The notes: generated by a model from the sequence alone, not told the origin. Shown: positions 7,599-15,271, counted from the first letter of the stretch. The stretch: DNA of 17,417 nucleotides from JALYIM01 sp040003205 (GCA_040003205.1 JBDUDA010000034.1:1-17417), one strand, 5' to 3'. Numbers and translations are program-made.

Positions 7599-7603
7599 AT
7601 TCA

Positions 7604-7945
7604 ATGCTGAGAATGACGCTGCGATCGGTGGTGGTTAAAACTCTGCTTGCGTTTTCGATCCTAAGCTTGCCGTTTTCTGCGCGCGCAGCCAATGATGCTT
7701 CGTCAGTATTTAAATCAAAATGCAGCCTGTGCCATGGCGCGGATGGTAGGGGCGCCACCCCCGTTGGCAAGCAGATGAATGCCACCGATCTGCGCTCCGC
7801 AGCAGTCCAGAAAGAATCCGACAAACAGCTCGCGGAATATGTTGCGAATGGTAAGGGCAAGAAAATGCCTCCCTTCAAGAATTCGTTAAAAGAGGAGCAA
7901 ATCGAGCAACTGATCGCGTACATCCGCGAGCTCGGCAAGAAATGA
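7604..7945 (+). CDS. Small periplasmic mono-heme cytochrome c
   Basis: A 113-residue exported class I cytochrome c. The signal peptide has a positive N-region, a hydrophobic core (about 10-24) and a likely cut after ARA at 28. Heme is attached at C40-SLC-H44, with Met88 (KKMPPF) as the likely sixth ligand. The C-terminal helix, EEQIEQLIAYIREL, is typical of the family. It is the first gene of the cytochrome operon and overlaps the Rieske gene by ATGA, which suggests translational coupling. It probably carries electrons from the bc/b6f-type complex or acts as one of its subunits; the sequence cannot decide between these. Confidence 0.93.
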   Translation: MLRMTLRSVVVKTLLAFSILSLPFSARAANDASSVFKSKCSLCHGADGRGATPVGKQMNATDLRSAAVQKESDKQLAEYVANGKGKKMPPFKNSLKEEQIEQLIAYIRELGKK

Positions 7946-8481
7946 ACGCGACCTCGCAGATAGAAAATCCTCCCGTGGTGCCGCGCCGAAGTTTTCTGGC
8001 GGCCCTGCTTGCCGCCGGAACCGCCGGAGTTGGCCTGCTGCTGGCAGTGCCGGTCGTCAGATTCGTTTTGCATCCCGTGCTGGCGAGGACGACGGAAAAG
8101 TCCTGGTCAGAGGTTGGCAACGTAAGCGAGTTTCAATCCCCAACGGCTCCGGTAAAAAAACTGGTGCAGATCGAACAATTGGATGGTTGGCGACGGACTG
8201 TGCTCCAGAAACCCGTCTATGTCGTAAAAGATTCCTCAGGCCAGATCACTGTGCTCTCTGCGGTATGCACTCACCTGGGATGCACGGTCCCGTGGGTGGA
8301 AGAGCAGAAGAAATTTATTTGCCCCTGCCATAAAGGGATGTTCAGCCTCGACGGCAAATTGCTGAGCGGGCCTCCTCCACGAAATATGGACGTTCTTCCC
8401 ATGCGAGTCGAAAACGGCGTGGTCAAGATTCAGTATCAGTTTTTCCGCCAGCTCATCCCCAACAAGGAAGTGATCGCGTAG
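7942..8481 (+). CDS. Rieske iron-sulfur subunit of a quinol:cytochrome c reductase
   Basis: A 179-residue membrane-anchored protein carrying a [2Fe-2S] cluster that takes electrons from quinol at the Qo site. The N-terminus has twin arginines (PRRSFLAALL, 14-23) and one hydrophobic anchor (about 18-44), as expected for Tat-dependent Rieske proteins. Cluster box I is CTHLGC (109-114; ligands Cys109 and His111) and box II is CPCHKG (127-132; ligands Cys127 and His130), with Cys114 and Cys129 placed for the usual disulfide. GPPPR (143-147) is the conserved Pro loop. It overlaps the cytochrome c gene by 4 bp and is followed after 6 bp by the cytochrome b gene. A qcrA/petC-type name would be reasonable. 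Confidence 0.95.
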   Translation: MNATSQIENPPVVPRRSFLAALLAAGTAGVGLLLAVPVVRFVLHPVLARTTEKSWSEVGNVSEFQSPTAPVKKLVQIEQLDGWRRTVLQKPVYVVKDSSGQITVLSAVCTHLGCTVPWVEEQKKFICPCHKGMFSLDGKLLSGPPPRNMDVLPMRVENGVVKIQYQFFRQLIPNKEVIA

Positions 8482-8487
8482 CAACCC

Positions 8488-9969
8488 ATGCACAAGCCCC
8501 CTTCTCGAGTGGACGGAAATAAGCTAGACGGAGATAAGCAGAGCGTCGCTGGCCGGCTCGTCCGTTGGAACGAACAGCGCACCGGGCTCAATTCGCTGCT
8601 GCGCTACGCATTAGATGAGCCAATACCAGGGGGCGCGAAGCTGGCCTACGTTTTTGGTTCCGCCCTGCTTTTTCTTTTCATATCGCAGGTGGTCACCGGC
8701 GTTTTTCTCGCGATGTATTACGTGCCCTCGGCTGACCACGCGCATACCACCGTCGCCTACATTGCGAAAGAAGTTTCAGCGGGATCTTTTCTGCGGAGCA
8801 TTCACGCCTATGGCTCCAGCGCGATTGTCATCGTGCTGCTGCTGCACCTGATCCAGACCTTCACTTACGGATCCTACAAAGGACGCCGCGAGCTGCTTTG
8901 GATGGCGGGATGCATCCTGATGGCGCTGATGCTGGGGATGGCGTTTACCGGGTATCTTTTACCCTGGGACCAGAAAGCGTATTTCGCCACCACGGTTGGG
9001 ACGAACATCCTCAGCGAAGTTCCGTTGATCGGGAATGCGCTGAAGAGTCTTCTGCGCGGCGGAACGGAAATGGGGACACTTACTCTTTCCCGTTTCTTTG
9101 TGCTGCACGTATTCCTGATTCCCGGACTGATCTTTTTATTTGTGGCGCAACACATCTATTTATTTCGTAAGGCAGGCGCGGCAGGTCCCGCGACGTCCGA
9201 CCCGGAAAATGCAGGGCTTCCGTCCGAGCGTTTCTATCCCAAACAACTGATCATGGACATGGGGTTTGCCCTGCTCATCATTGTTGTGCTGGGATTATTC
9301 GCGTGGCACTCTCCCACTTCGTTGGGACCGAGGGCCGACCCATCCGAGACCGCTTTTCTACCACGACCCGAGTGGTACTACATTCCGGTGTTTCAATATT
9401 TGAAATACTGGACGCCCTCGACCGCAGTCATCGGGATCCTCGTCATTCCTGGAATCATCGGATTGCTGCTGGTAGGCCTGCCGTTTTTTGACCGCACCCT
9501 GGAGCGGCGGCCGTGGAAACGTCCCATCAGCGTGGGAATGTTCGCGGCGATATTTCTTGCGTTGGGATTCTTTGGAATTCAAAGCCATCGCGAAGACGCT
9601 AACAATCCCGGAGTCGCCACTCAGATACAGAAACAGAAACAACAGGAAGAGGAATTCATGAAGCAGCCGTTCCAGCCCGAGAGTGTAGTGGCTGGCGGCG
9701 CGGCCGCTGCAACGGCTTCGTTGGATGGATCAGCTGCACAGGGGCAAAAGCTTTTCGTGGATCAATCCTGCAATGCTTGCCATGGAGATGCGGGAGTTGG
9801 CGGCGGAGTCGGGCCTAAGCTTATCGGCGTCGGGAAAAAGTATGACGCCCAAAAGCTGGAGTCGCTGATGAAATCTCCGAGTGCTGCCATGACAGCGGGG
9901 GGAATGCCGGCTGTGGATTTAAAGCCGGATGAAATGAAGGCCCTGATCGCGTACGTCGAGAGCTTGTGA
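8488..9969 (+). CDS. Cytochrome b6-subunit IV-cytochrome c fusion protein
   Basis: A 493-residue core subunit of a b6f-like quinol:cytochrome c reductase. About seven membrane helices are seen (about 50-75, 106-125, 137-158, 203-226, 255-273, 313-333, 348-365), the 4+3 pattern of cytochrome b6 plus subunit IV rather than the eight of bc1 cytochrome b. Heme ligands are His106/His120 (13 residues between) and His207/His222 (14 between); the 14-residue gap is the b6 type. The Qo motif is PEWYY (294-298). A Gln/Glu- and Ala-rich linker (about 370-415) leads to a cytochrome c domain with C428-NAC-H432 and a likely Met473 ligand, which the topology places in the periplasm. Val55 stands where plastid b6 has Cys35, so covalent heme ci is not expected. 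No clear Shine-Dalgarno precedes the ATG. Confidence 0.93.
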   Translation: MHKPPSRVDGNKLDGDKQSVAGRLVRWNEQRTGLNSLLRYALDEPIPGGAKLAYVFGSALLFLFISQVVTGVFLAMYYVPSADHAHTTVAYIAKEVSAGSFLRSIHAYGSSAIVIVLLLHLIQTFTYGSYKGRRELLWMAGCILMALMLGMAFTGYLLPWDQKAYFATTVGTNILSEVPLIGNALKSLLRGGTEMGTLTLSRFFVLHVFLIPGLIFLFVAQHIYLFRKAGAAGPATSDPENAGLPSERFYPKQLIMDMGFALLIIVVLGLFAWHSPTSLGPRADPSETAFLPRPEWYYIPVFQYLKYWTPSTAVIGILVIPGIIGLLLVGLPFFDRTLERRPWKRPISVGMFAAIFLALGFFGIQSHREDANNPGVATQIQKQKQQEEEFMKQPFQPESVVAGGAAAATASLDGSAAQGQKLFVDQSCNACHGDAGVGGGVGPKLIGVGKKYDAQKLESLMKSPSAAMTAGGMPAVDLKPDEMKALIAYVESL

Positions 9970-9986
9970 CTTCGGGTGTCAGCGCT

Positions 9987-10391
9987 TCAATCGCTGATGA
10001 CGGACCGCAGCTTAGTTAACAAAACTTCGGGATCAATCGGCTTGGCAAAGATCTCAAACTCATGACCTTTTAAGCGTGCCTGCTCCAGGATGGCGGTGCT
10101 GGCACCGTGTCCTGAAAAAAGAATGATTCGAGTGCCGGGCAGCAATTCCCTAATCTTAATCGCCATTTCAATTCCATTCAGACCCGGCATCACCACGTCA
10201 GAGAGAATCACATCCGGACGGACTTTCTGCGCCCAATCCAGGGCTGCGGCGCCGTCCGACATACCGACAGCGTCGAAACCTTCTTCGCGGAGTATCTCCA
10301 AAACTGTCTCTCGGATTACGGGCTCATCGTCAACGACCATAATTGTCTTGCCAGGTTCGGATCCGTCACTTCCCGCTGAAGCATTCATCAT
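9987..10391 (-). CDS. Stand-alone receiver-domain response regulator
   Basis: A 134-residue CheY-like protein without an output domain. The acidic pocket is Asp21/Asp22 (VVDDEP), the phospho-acceptor Asp65 (LSDVVMPG), the switch Ser93 (LFSGHG) and the invariant Lys117 (FAKPID). It is clearly a paralogue of the receiver at 15331-15717, sharing VVDDEPVIRET, DVVMPG, NGIE and ILFSG. It is convergent with the cytochrome operon (17 bp between the stops) and divergent from the membrane kinase at 10758, its possible partner. It may act as a phospho-relay or protein-interaction output. The ATGATG at the start leaves two adjacent choices; no Shine-Dalgarno is seen. Confidence 0.93.
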   Translation of the reverse strand: MMNASAGSDGSEPGKTIMVVDDEPVIRETVLEILREEGFDAVGMSDGAAALDWAQKVRPDVILSDVVMPGLNGIEMAIKIRELLPGTRIILFSGHGASTAILEQARLKGHEFEIFAKPIDPEVLLTKLRSVISD

Positions 10392-10458
10392 GTGTTTTTG
10401 GAGGTCTCATAGGCAGAATACTGTCATTCAACGGCTATGGGCAAGTGATTAGGCAGCG

Positions 10459-10645
10459 GGCAGTGGCTCAATTTAAAAGCTACAACCTAAGGTTGTCATC
10501 TCGAGAGCGAAGCCTTTGGCTTTGCGGAGTGGAGAGACCTGCTGTTAGGTGGGAGAAAGCAGGTCTCTCCACTCCGTGGTGTCTTCGCTGCGCGAAGCCT
10601 CGACTCCGGTCGAGATGACAGGTAATTTTGAATTGAGCCACTGCC
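10459..10645. mobile_element. MITE-like nested palindromic element, 187 bp
   Basis: Three sets of inverted arms are nested around one centre. Outer arms 10459-10478 and 10626-10645 match at 19 of 20 (GGCAGTGGCTCAATTTAAAA). Middle arms 10494-10504 and 10610-10620 are perfect (TGTCATCTCGA). Inner arms 10525-10543 and 10558-10576 are perfect over 19 bp (CGGAGTGGAGAGACCTGCT) around a 14-nt loop. AGGCAG occurs at 10451-10456 and again directly after the right arm at 10646-10651, a possible but imperfect target duplication. It carries no gene, so it would be a non-autonomous element or a REP-type repeat. Confidence 0.65.
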
Positions 10646-10653
10646 AGGCAGTC

Positions 10654-10668
10654 CCGCTCATTGAGCGG
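10654..10668. promoter_or_regulatory. Small palindrome upstream of the membrane kinase
   Basis: CCGCTCATTGAGCGG has 7-bp perfect arms around one base, about 90 bp before the kinase start. It could be an operator or a chance hairpin. Confidence 0.25.
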
Positions 10669-10741
10669 ACTGAATGACGAGGCGGCTTCCATATACCCGT
10701 TCTGCCTCAAGCCGAAAATCGGGATCATGTTAAGGTGTTGC

Positions 10742-10749
10742 GAGGAGGG
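10742..10749 (+). promoter_or_regulatory. Ribosome binding site of the ethylene-receptor-like kinase
   Basis: GAGGAGGG ends 8 nt before the ATG at 10758 and 5 nt before the GTG at 10755, so it serves either start. Confidence 0.6.
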
Positions 10750-10757
10750 CCCCCGTG

Positions 10758-12380
10758 ATGAACCTGAGCAATGCCGGTGCATCCTTAGCGACGGAGAACC
10801 GAACAATGGGACGGCGCAAGGTGTGGTTATGGACGTTGGCGTTGACGGGCGGATCTTTGCTCTTCTGGCCGGCATTTTGGAGTCAGCTTACTTCCACGCG
10901 CTTCCTTCCTCACGGATACTGCTATCTCTGGAACTCGAAACTTCTCTGGGTAAACATCACCACCGATATTCTCATCTGGCTATCGTACGTCATCATTTCC
11001 GCCACGCTGGTGTCGCTGGCATTTAAGGCCCGCAGAGACATCCCGTTTCAGTGGGTTTATCTCGCATTTGGGGCGTTCATCGTCGCGTGCGGTTTCACCC
11101 ACTTCATGGAAGTGATCGTTATCTGGAAGCCGGTCTACTGGATGTCTGCGGCAGTAAAAATCATCACCGCCATTGCATCGGTCGCGACCGCGATTGTGAT
11201 TCCGCCACTTGTGCCAAAAACGGTGGCTTTGCTCGAAACCGCCAGAATGTCTAGCGAGCACAAAGTACAGATGGAGAGTCTCAAAGGCCGATTTCTGGCG
11301 CAGAAGGCTGCCAACATGGGCTCATGGGAATGGAACATGAAAACGGGTGAGATGGTTTGGTCCGAAGAGATGTTCAGCATGTCCGGGATGCCACCGAGCG
11401 CCAAGCCCAGCTTCGATGGCTGGATGTCCCAACTCGGTAGCGATGAGCGCGAGCGCATCAAGGCAGAGATAGCCAACGCAATTAAGGAGCGGCGAGAAGT
11501 GGATACGGAATTCTCGATGCTGCGGCCCGATGGCGCCGCGCATTGGATCGCCATCCGCGGTCAGGCGTCGTTTGATGAGCACGGTCAGCCTAAAAATATG
11601 ATTGGCATTGCGATGGACGTTTCCCGAAGCAAGCAAGCAGAAGAGGCTTTGCGGAAATCTGAAAAGCTGGCGGCGGCGGGAAGAATCTCTGCAACAATCG
11701 CACACGAAATTAACAACCCGTTAGCGGCGGTAACGAATCTTCTCTATCTTGCGCGTAAGAAGGACAATCTTGAGGCGACCCGGAAATACATTGAGGCGGC
11801 GAATGAGGAACTGAAGCGGGTCACGCATATCGCCAAGCAAACCTTAGGTTTCTTCAGGGAGCATTCTCAACCGGTACGCTTCAGCGTCACTGGCGTCATG
11901 GACGATCTGCTTATGCTCTACAACACGAAGATCGATGCCAGGCAACTTAAGTTAGAAAAAGATTATCAATTCGCAGATGAGATCGAAGGCTTCGAGGCCG
12001 AGTTCCGACAGGTCGTGTCTAACCTGCTGTCGAACGCGATCGAGGCGTCGCCCACAGGGGCCAAACTACGAGTGCGCGTCAGTTCCGTGGAAAAAGATAT
12101 GCGGCAAACGATAAGAATTGACGTTCAGGACTTCGGGGAAGGGATAAACCAGGAAAATCTAGATAAAATCTTCCAGCCCTTCTTCACCACGAAACAGGAC
12201 GTGGGAACTGGGCTGGGACTGTGGGTAGCAAAAGATCTGATCTCAAAACAGGGGGGCTCGATTGAGGTAGTGACCGAAACCAAAAAACCTGACAACGGAA
12301 CTACCTTCTCTGTGGTGCTACCGCTGTTGTTTTTAACTTCATCGTCCTCTCCGTCTGCCTCGCAACAATTAGAGGATTAG
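10758..12380 (+). CDS. Membrane histidine kinase with ethylene-receptor-like sensor, PAS domain and kinase core
   Basis: A 540-residue sensor kinase with four predicted membrane helices (about 21-41, 64-89, 96-121, 127-151). The last three resemble the ethylene-binding domain of plant ETR1 and Synechocystis Etr1. FGAFIVACGFTH (104-115) matches ETR1 FGAFIVLCGATH at 10 of 12 positions, keeping the copper ligands Cys (111) and His (115) and the Ile (108). The first helix of this domain keeps Asp70 and Tyr77 (ETR1 Asp25 and Tyr32) and Ile80, but Ser81 replaces Pro36. A PAS domain follows (about 184-289, GSWEWNMKTGEMVWSEE), then the HisKA H-box IAHEINNPL with His316, the N-box NLLSNAIEA with Asn426, and the ATP boxes DFGEG and GTGLGLW. 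There is no fused receiver, so a separate partner is needed. GTG at 10755 is an alternative start. Ethylene as the signal is an inference; copper or another small ligand is possible. Confidence 0.88.
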   Translation: MNLSNAGASLATENRTMGRRKVWLWTLALTGGSLLFWPAFWSQLTSTRFLPHGYCYLWNSKLLWVNITTDILIWLSYVIISATLVSLAFKARRDIPFQWVYLAFGAFIVACGFTHFMEVIVIWKPVYWMSAAVKIITAIASVATAIVIPPLVPKTVALLETARMSSEHKVQMESLKGRFLAQKAANMGSWEWNMKTGEMVWSEEMFSMSGMPPSAKPSFDGWMSQLGSDERERIKAEIANAIKERREVDTEFSMLRPDGAAHWIAIRGQASFDEHGQPKNMIGIAMDVSRSKQAEEALRKSEKLAAAGRISATIAHEINNPLAAVTNLLYLARKKDNLEATRKYIEAANEELKRVTHIAKQTLGFFREHSQPVRFSVTGVMDDLLMLYNTKIDARQLKLEKDYQFADEIEGFEAEFRQVVSNLLSNAIEASPTGAKLRVRVSSVEKDMRQTIRIDVQDFGEGINQENLDKIFQPFFTTKQDVGTGLGLWVAKDLISKQGGSIEVVTETKKPDNGTTFSVVLPLLFLTSSSSPSASQQLED

Positions 12381-12394
12381 CAAGATGGAGGTTA

Positions 12395-13063
12395 CTAGTC
12401 GAGAAGGGGATTCCAAACTGCCGCCAGACATCCGTCGGGGAAAACGTATGCGCGATATTGAATGAGAACAGGCGTTCCATCCTTATGTTTTAGAACGTAC
12501 TCGCCATCTTGCTGCGCCCGATTTAAATACTGCTGAAAGACGGCGGCTGTACGATCGGAGTGGTAGCTCAACTCATCAATGGTCTTTTCCAGTATCTCAA
12601 GCCGGCTATAACCTAAAAGTCTGCACACCCCGTCGGAGCAATCGAGGTAGTGGCGTGATGAGTCGGCAAAAACAACGTACTCGGATTGCAGCTCAAGATG
12701 AGCATGGCCTCTCACTTTAATTAAGGACGTAAGCGTTTCCACTAAGACTTCGGGCGTACTTCCCTTTTCAATGAAGGCATCCACAACATTTAGAACGGCG
12801 TCGCGCGCAGAGGGGTAAGCAGACATCATTATTACCGGAGTTCGAGGGTGGGTCTTTTTAATTGCAGCACTGATAATGCCGCCATCGATTTCCGGCATCA
12901 TGTAGTCAATGACGACCGCATCGATGGAATGAGAATTGAAGATCCGGAGTCCTTGTTCGCCGCTGGTTGCGGTCAGAGCTTTGAAGCCGCAGGACTCGAC
13001 GAGAAACTTTCGCACCACCAAAATCGATTGATCGTCATCAATGCATAAGACATGCTTGCTCAT
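12395..13063 (-). CDS. Response regulator with receiver and PAS domains
   Basis: A 222-residue protein. The receiver domain (about 1-118) has Asp9-Asp11 (CIDDDQ), phospho-acceptor Asp53 (VIDYMMPEIDG), Ser81 (MMSAYP) and Lys100 (FIEKG). A PAS domain (about 125-222) follows, with YLDCSDGVCRLLGYSRLEIL and a KHKDGTPVLIQYRAYVF strand. There is no DNA-binding or enzymatic domain, so it probably works through protein contacts or as a phosphate sink. It is convergent with the membrane kinase (14 bp between the genes) and lies 157 bp downstream of the PAS gene on its own strand. GGGAAG upstream is a weak Shine-Dalgarno. Confidence 0.9.
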   Translation of the reverse strand: MSKHVLCIDDDQSILVVRKFLVESCGFKALTATSGEQGLRIFNSHSIDAVVIDYMMPEIDGGIISAAIKKTHPRTPVIMMSAYPSARDAVLNVVDAFIEKGSTPEVLVETLTSLIKVRGHAHLELQSEYVVFADSSRHYLDCSDGVCRLLGYSRLEILEKTIDELSYHSDRTAAVFQQYLNRAQQDGEYVLKHKDGTPVLIQYRAYVFPDGCLAAVWNPLLD

Positions 13064-13220
13064 AAATGCTTCCCAGTGCCGCAGGAAACGCGCATCAGAC
13101 TAACGAAAACGTTACACCAAAAGTGTTAGGCCGCCAAGCGCCAAAAGACTGAGATGGCCACCGGCTGAGTGCTATCCCGCTCCGTGATCAAGCGCAACTT
13201 AATCCTGAGGAAACTGGGAA

Positions 13221-13820
13221 TTAGCTCGCCAATTTCCCCCTCTGCTCCGGCGATGGAACTGCCGCCCTGTAGTAAACGCTGCAAGCTGGGCAAAGACGAT
13301 GGGCTACGGAGACGAATCCGTCGTTTAGGAAGTAGGGCACCCAGTCCCACCTATCGGGCGTATACCGGTTTTTTGTCCGCCGGCATCCTGCGCATAAGGT
13401 GATTGCTCCTCTTTCAAAGTGGCTGTAGTCAGGCTGCAAGGTCTCACTGTCGTGCGGACGTTCCACTTCGAGAGAGTTCATTACCGCATAGCCCTGCCGC
13501 AGGAGACGTATCCGCATGCGGAAGTGGCGGTAATGGGAGGGACTTGAACACTCGAATCTGAGCTCGCAACGCCCTAGAACCCGCGCGCTAGCGAATGCGC
13601 TGACGTAAGCGGGTTGCAGGTCTTCTGTGATGTAGCTAAAAAGGTCAGTTCCGGACACATTTTGGCAGCGCGCCGAGTGTCCCTTATTTTGGATGGCAAA
13701 CGTATCCCAGGCGGGATTGCAATAAATAATGCGAAACTCAGGGTCAAGCAGATACACCACATCCTGCGAGTGATCTACGCGCTCTTTGGGGTAATCCGCA
13801 AAAGGCCAGTCAGAGTGCAT
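13221..13820 (-). CDS. PAS-domain protein with C-terminal four-cysteine motif
   Basis: A 199-residue protein. The N-terminal PAS domain (about 12-120) has VVYLLDPEFRIIYCNPAWD, a typical PAS core. The tail has CAGCRRTKN (143-151), WDWVPYFLND (158-167) and AHRLCPAC (173-180), giving C143/C146 and C177/C180. This resembles the C-terminal cysteine motif (C-x2-C-K-x-I-R ... G-x-CP-x-C) found at the ends of many PAS, GGDEF and receiver proteins, whose function I do not know. Zinc binding is plausible but unproven. No kinase or output domain is present. GGAAGAG lies about 5 nt before the ATG. It sits in a minus-strand run after the sugar transporter (86 bp gap). Confidence 0.85.
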   Translation of the reverse strand: MHSDWPFADYPKERVDHSQDVVYLLDPEFRIIYCNPAWDTFAIQNKGHSARCQNVSGTDLFSYITEDLQPAYVSAFASARVLGRCELRFECSSPSHYRHFRMRIRLLRQGYAVMNSLEVERPHDSETLQPDYSHFERGAITLCAGCRRTKNRYTPDRWDWVPYFLNDGFVSVAHRLCPACSVYYRAAVPSPEQRGKLAS

Positions 13821-13906
13821 GAATCTCTTCCAGAAAGATTTTAGCGCGGCCTATTGGAGTTCTATAACCCGCGGATAGTTGCTTGGCCCCCACGGCTGGA
13901 TGAATT

Positions 13907-15271
13907 CTATTCAGCCGGCTGCTCTGTCCCCAATTGGCGGGCATAAGCGGTCGCTGCGGAGGGCTGTTCCTCGCTCGACTCTGCCACTCGCCGCATCAAT
14001 AATGCCGCGATGAGCATAAAGAATCCGCCAGCCACCACCGCCAGCATGCGATTGTTATGCAGGAAGTGATTCATTACCCATCCGAAGAACAGCGACGCAA
14101 GGATCTCCGGGAGGACGATAAAAAGATTAAAGATGCCCATGTAAACGCCAGTTTTGCCGGGAGGCAACGATCCAGCAAGAACTGCGTAAGGCATGGATAG
14201 GGTGCTGGCCCAAGCAATTCCTACCCCGCACATGGTGAGCAGCAAAGCATACCTGTTATGCATGAAGGCAACTGACATGAGTCCGGAGCCTCCGCAGAGA
14301 AGACACAGGCTATGAGTGTTTCTATTCCCCAGTTTTCGCGCCAACCACGGCAGAACGAATGAAAATGCAAAACACACGACAGAGTAGGCAGCGAAGCAAA
14401 TGCCGGCCCATTCCACTCCTGCCCTGTAGAGGGGAGAGTTCTGGTCGGGAGCCCCGAAGACATTGTGTGCCACTGCGACTGGAAAATAGAGCCACATACA
14501 GAACAGCCCGAGCCAGGTGAGAAGTTGGACGGGTGCCAGTTGTCGCATCGTGACTGGCATTGCGTGGAATGCCAGCAGAATCTCCCTGAAGTTCGCGGAT
14601 AGTCCAGAGCTTTCTCTTTTGGATTGATGGAAGGACTGCAAATCTTCTGGCGGATATTCGGAAGTGCTCAAGATGGTCCAGAGCACGGCGCCAAAAAAGG
14701 CCGCTGCTCCGACATAGAAAGAAAGCCGCACGGTGGCTGGAATCGCTCGCGAGTCATTGGCGGCGGTGGAGAAATGCAACACGTGGGTGAGTAACCAGGG
14801 CAGTGCGGACGCGACCACAGCTCCCAGCCCGATGAACAGGCTCTGCATGGCGAAGCCGCGAGTTCGCTGATTCTCTGGGAGAAGGTCGGCGACAAAAGCT
14901 CGAAACGGCTCCATGCTGACATTGATCGAGGCATCGAGAATCCAGAGCACTCCGGCTGCCATCCACAGAGCCGAACAATTCGGCAGGACGATGAGAGCCA
15001 GAGAACTTAGAATCGCCCCCGTCAGAAAATACGGACGGCGTCGTCCCAACCTTCCCCAGGTACGGTCGCTGAAGTGTCCAATAATCGGCTGAACGATGAG
15101 GCCGGTAAGAGGAGCAGCCAACCACAGAATTGGAATCTGATCAGCGCGAGCGCCAAGGTATTCGTAGATGGAGCTCATGTTGGCCATCTGGAGCCCCCAG
15201 CCAAACTGGATGCCTAGAAACCCAAAACTCATGTTCCAGATTTGCCAGAAGTTGCGTTGCGGCTTACTCAT
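13907..15271 (-). CDS. MFS transporter of the SLC45/GPH-like sugar symporter type
   Basis: A 454-residue inner-membrane protein with about 12 hydrophobic segments. FWQIWNMSFGFLGIQFGWGL and SSIYEYLGA at the N-terminus, and the loop motif SDRTWGRLGRRRPYF (about 68-82), are typical of bacterial disaccharide (maltose/sucrose-type) transporters related to SLC45 and the GPH group. A long loop between halves contains EYPPEDLQSF. The likely role is proton-coupled sugar uptake; the substrate cannot be told from sequence and no glycosidase lies beside it. The frame extends to a GTG at 15295. I prefer the ATG at 15271 because related proteins start just before FWQIWN, but neither start has a good Shine-Dalgarno. 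The receiver gene ends 59 bp upstream on the same strand, so they may share a transcript. Confidence 0.87.
   Translation of the reverse strand: MSKPQRNFWQIWNMSFGFLGIQFGWGLQMANMSSIYEYLGARADQIPILWLAAPLTGLIVQPIIGHFSDRTWGRLGRRRPYFLTGAILSSLALIVLPNCSALWMAAGVLWILDASINVSMEPFRAFVADLLPENQRTRGFAMQSLFIGLGAVVASALPWLLTHVLHFSTAANDSRAIPATVRLSFYVGAAAFFGAVLWTILSTSEYPPEDLQSFHQSKRESSGLSANFREILLAFHAMPVTMRQLAPVQLLTWLGLFCMWLYFPVAVAHNVFGAPDQNSPLYRAGVEWAGICFAAYSVVCFAFSFVLPWLARKLGNRNTHSLCLLCGGSGLMSVAFMHNRYALLLTMCGVGIAWASTLSMPYAVLAGSLPPGKTGVYMGIFNLFIVLPEILASLFFGWVMNHFLHNNRMLAVVAGGFFMLIAALLMRRVAESSEEQPSAATAYARQLGTEQPAE

Larger units (their letters stand above)
7288..7603. other. Intergenic region upstream of the cytochrome operon
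   Basis: 316 bp without a convincing gene. It holds an inverted repeat of 21-bp arms next to the ackA stop, a perfect palindrome of the CRP/FNR class, and a candidate sigma70-type promoter before the cytochrome c gene, each listed separately. Confidence 0.6.
10392..10757. other. Divergent intergenic region holding a palindromic element
   Basis: 366 bp between a receiver gene and a histidine kinase gene transcribed away from each other. A nested palindromic element fills 10459-10645 and a small palindrome lies at 10654-10668. No convincing promoter boxes were found on either strand. Confidence 0.6.

Noticed and set aside
7480..8073. 197-codon minus-strand reading frame opposite the cytochrome c and Rieske genes
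   Set aside because: It is a shadow of two well-supported genes with strong motifs and has no family features.
9979..9997. Small hairpin TCAGCG...CGCTGA between convergent genes as a terminator
   Set aside because: The stem is only 6 bp, lies over the receiver gene's stop codon and has no T-run; too weak to annotate.
13126..13350. 74-codon minus-strand reading frame at the end of the PAS gene
   Set aside because: It overlaps the PAS protein's conserved cysteine tail in another frame and shows no homology.
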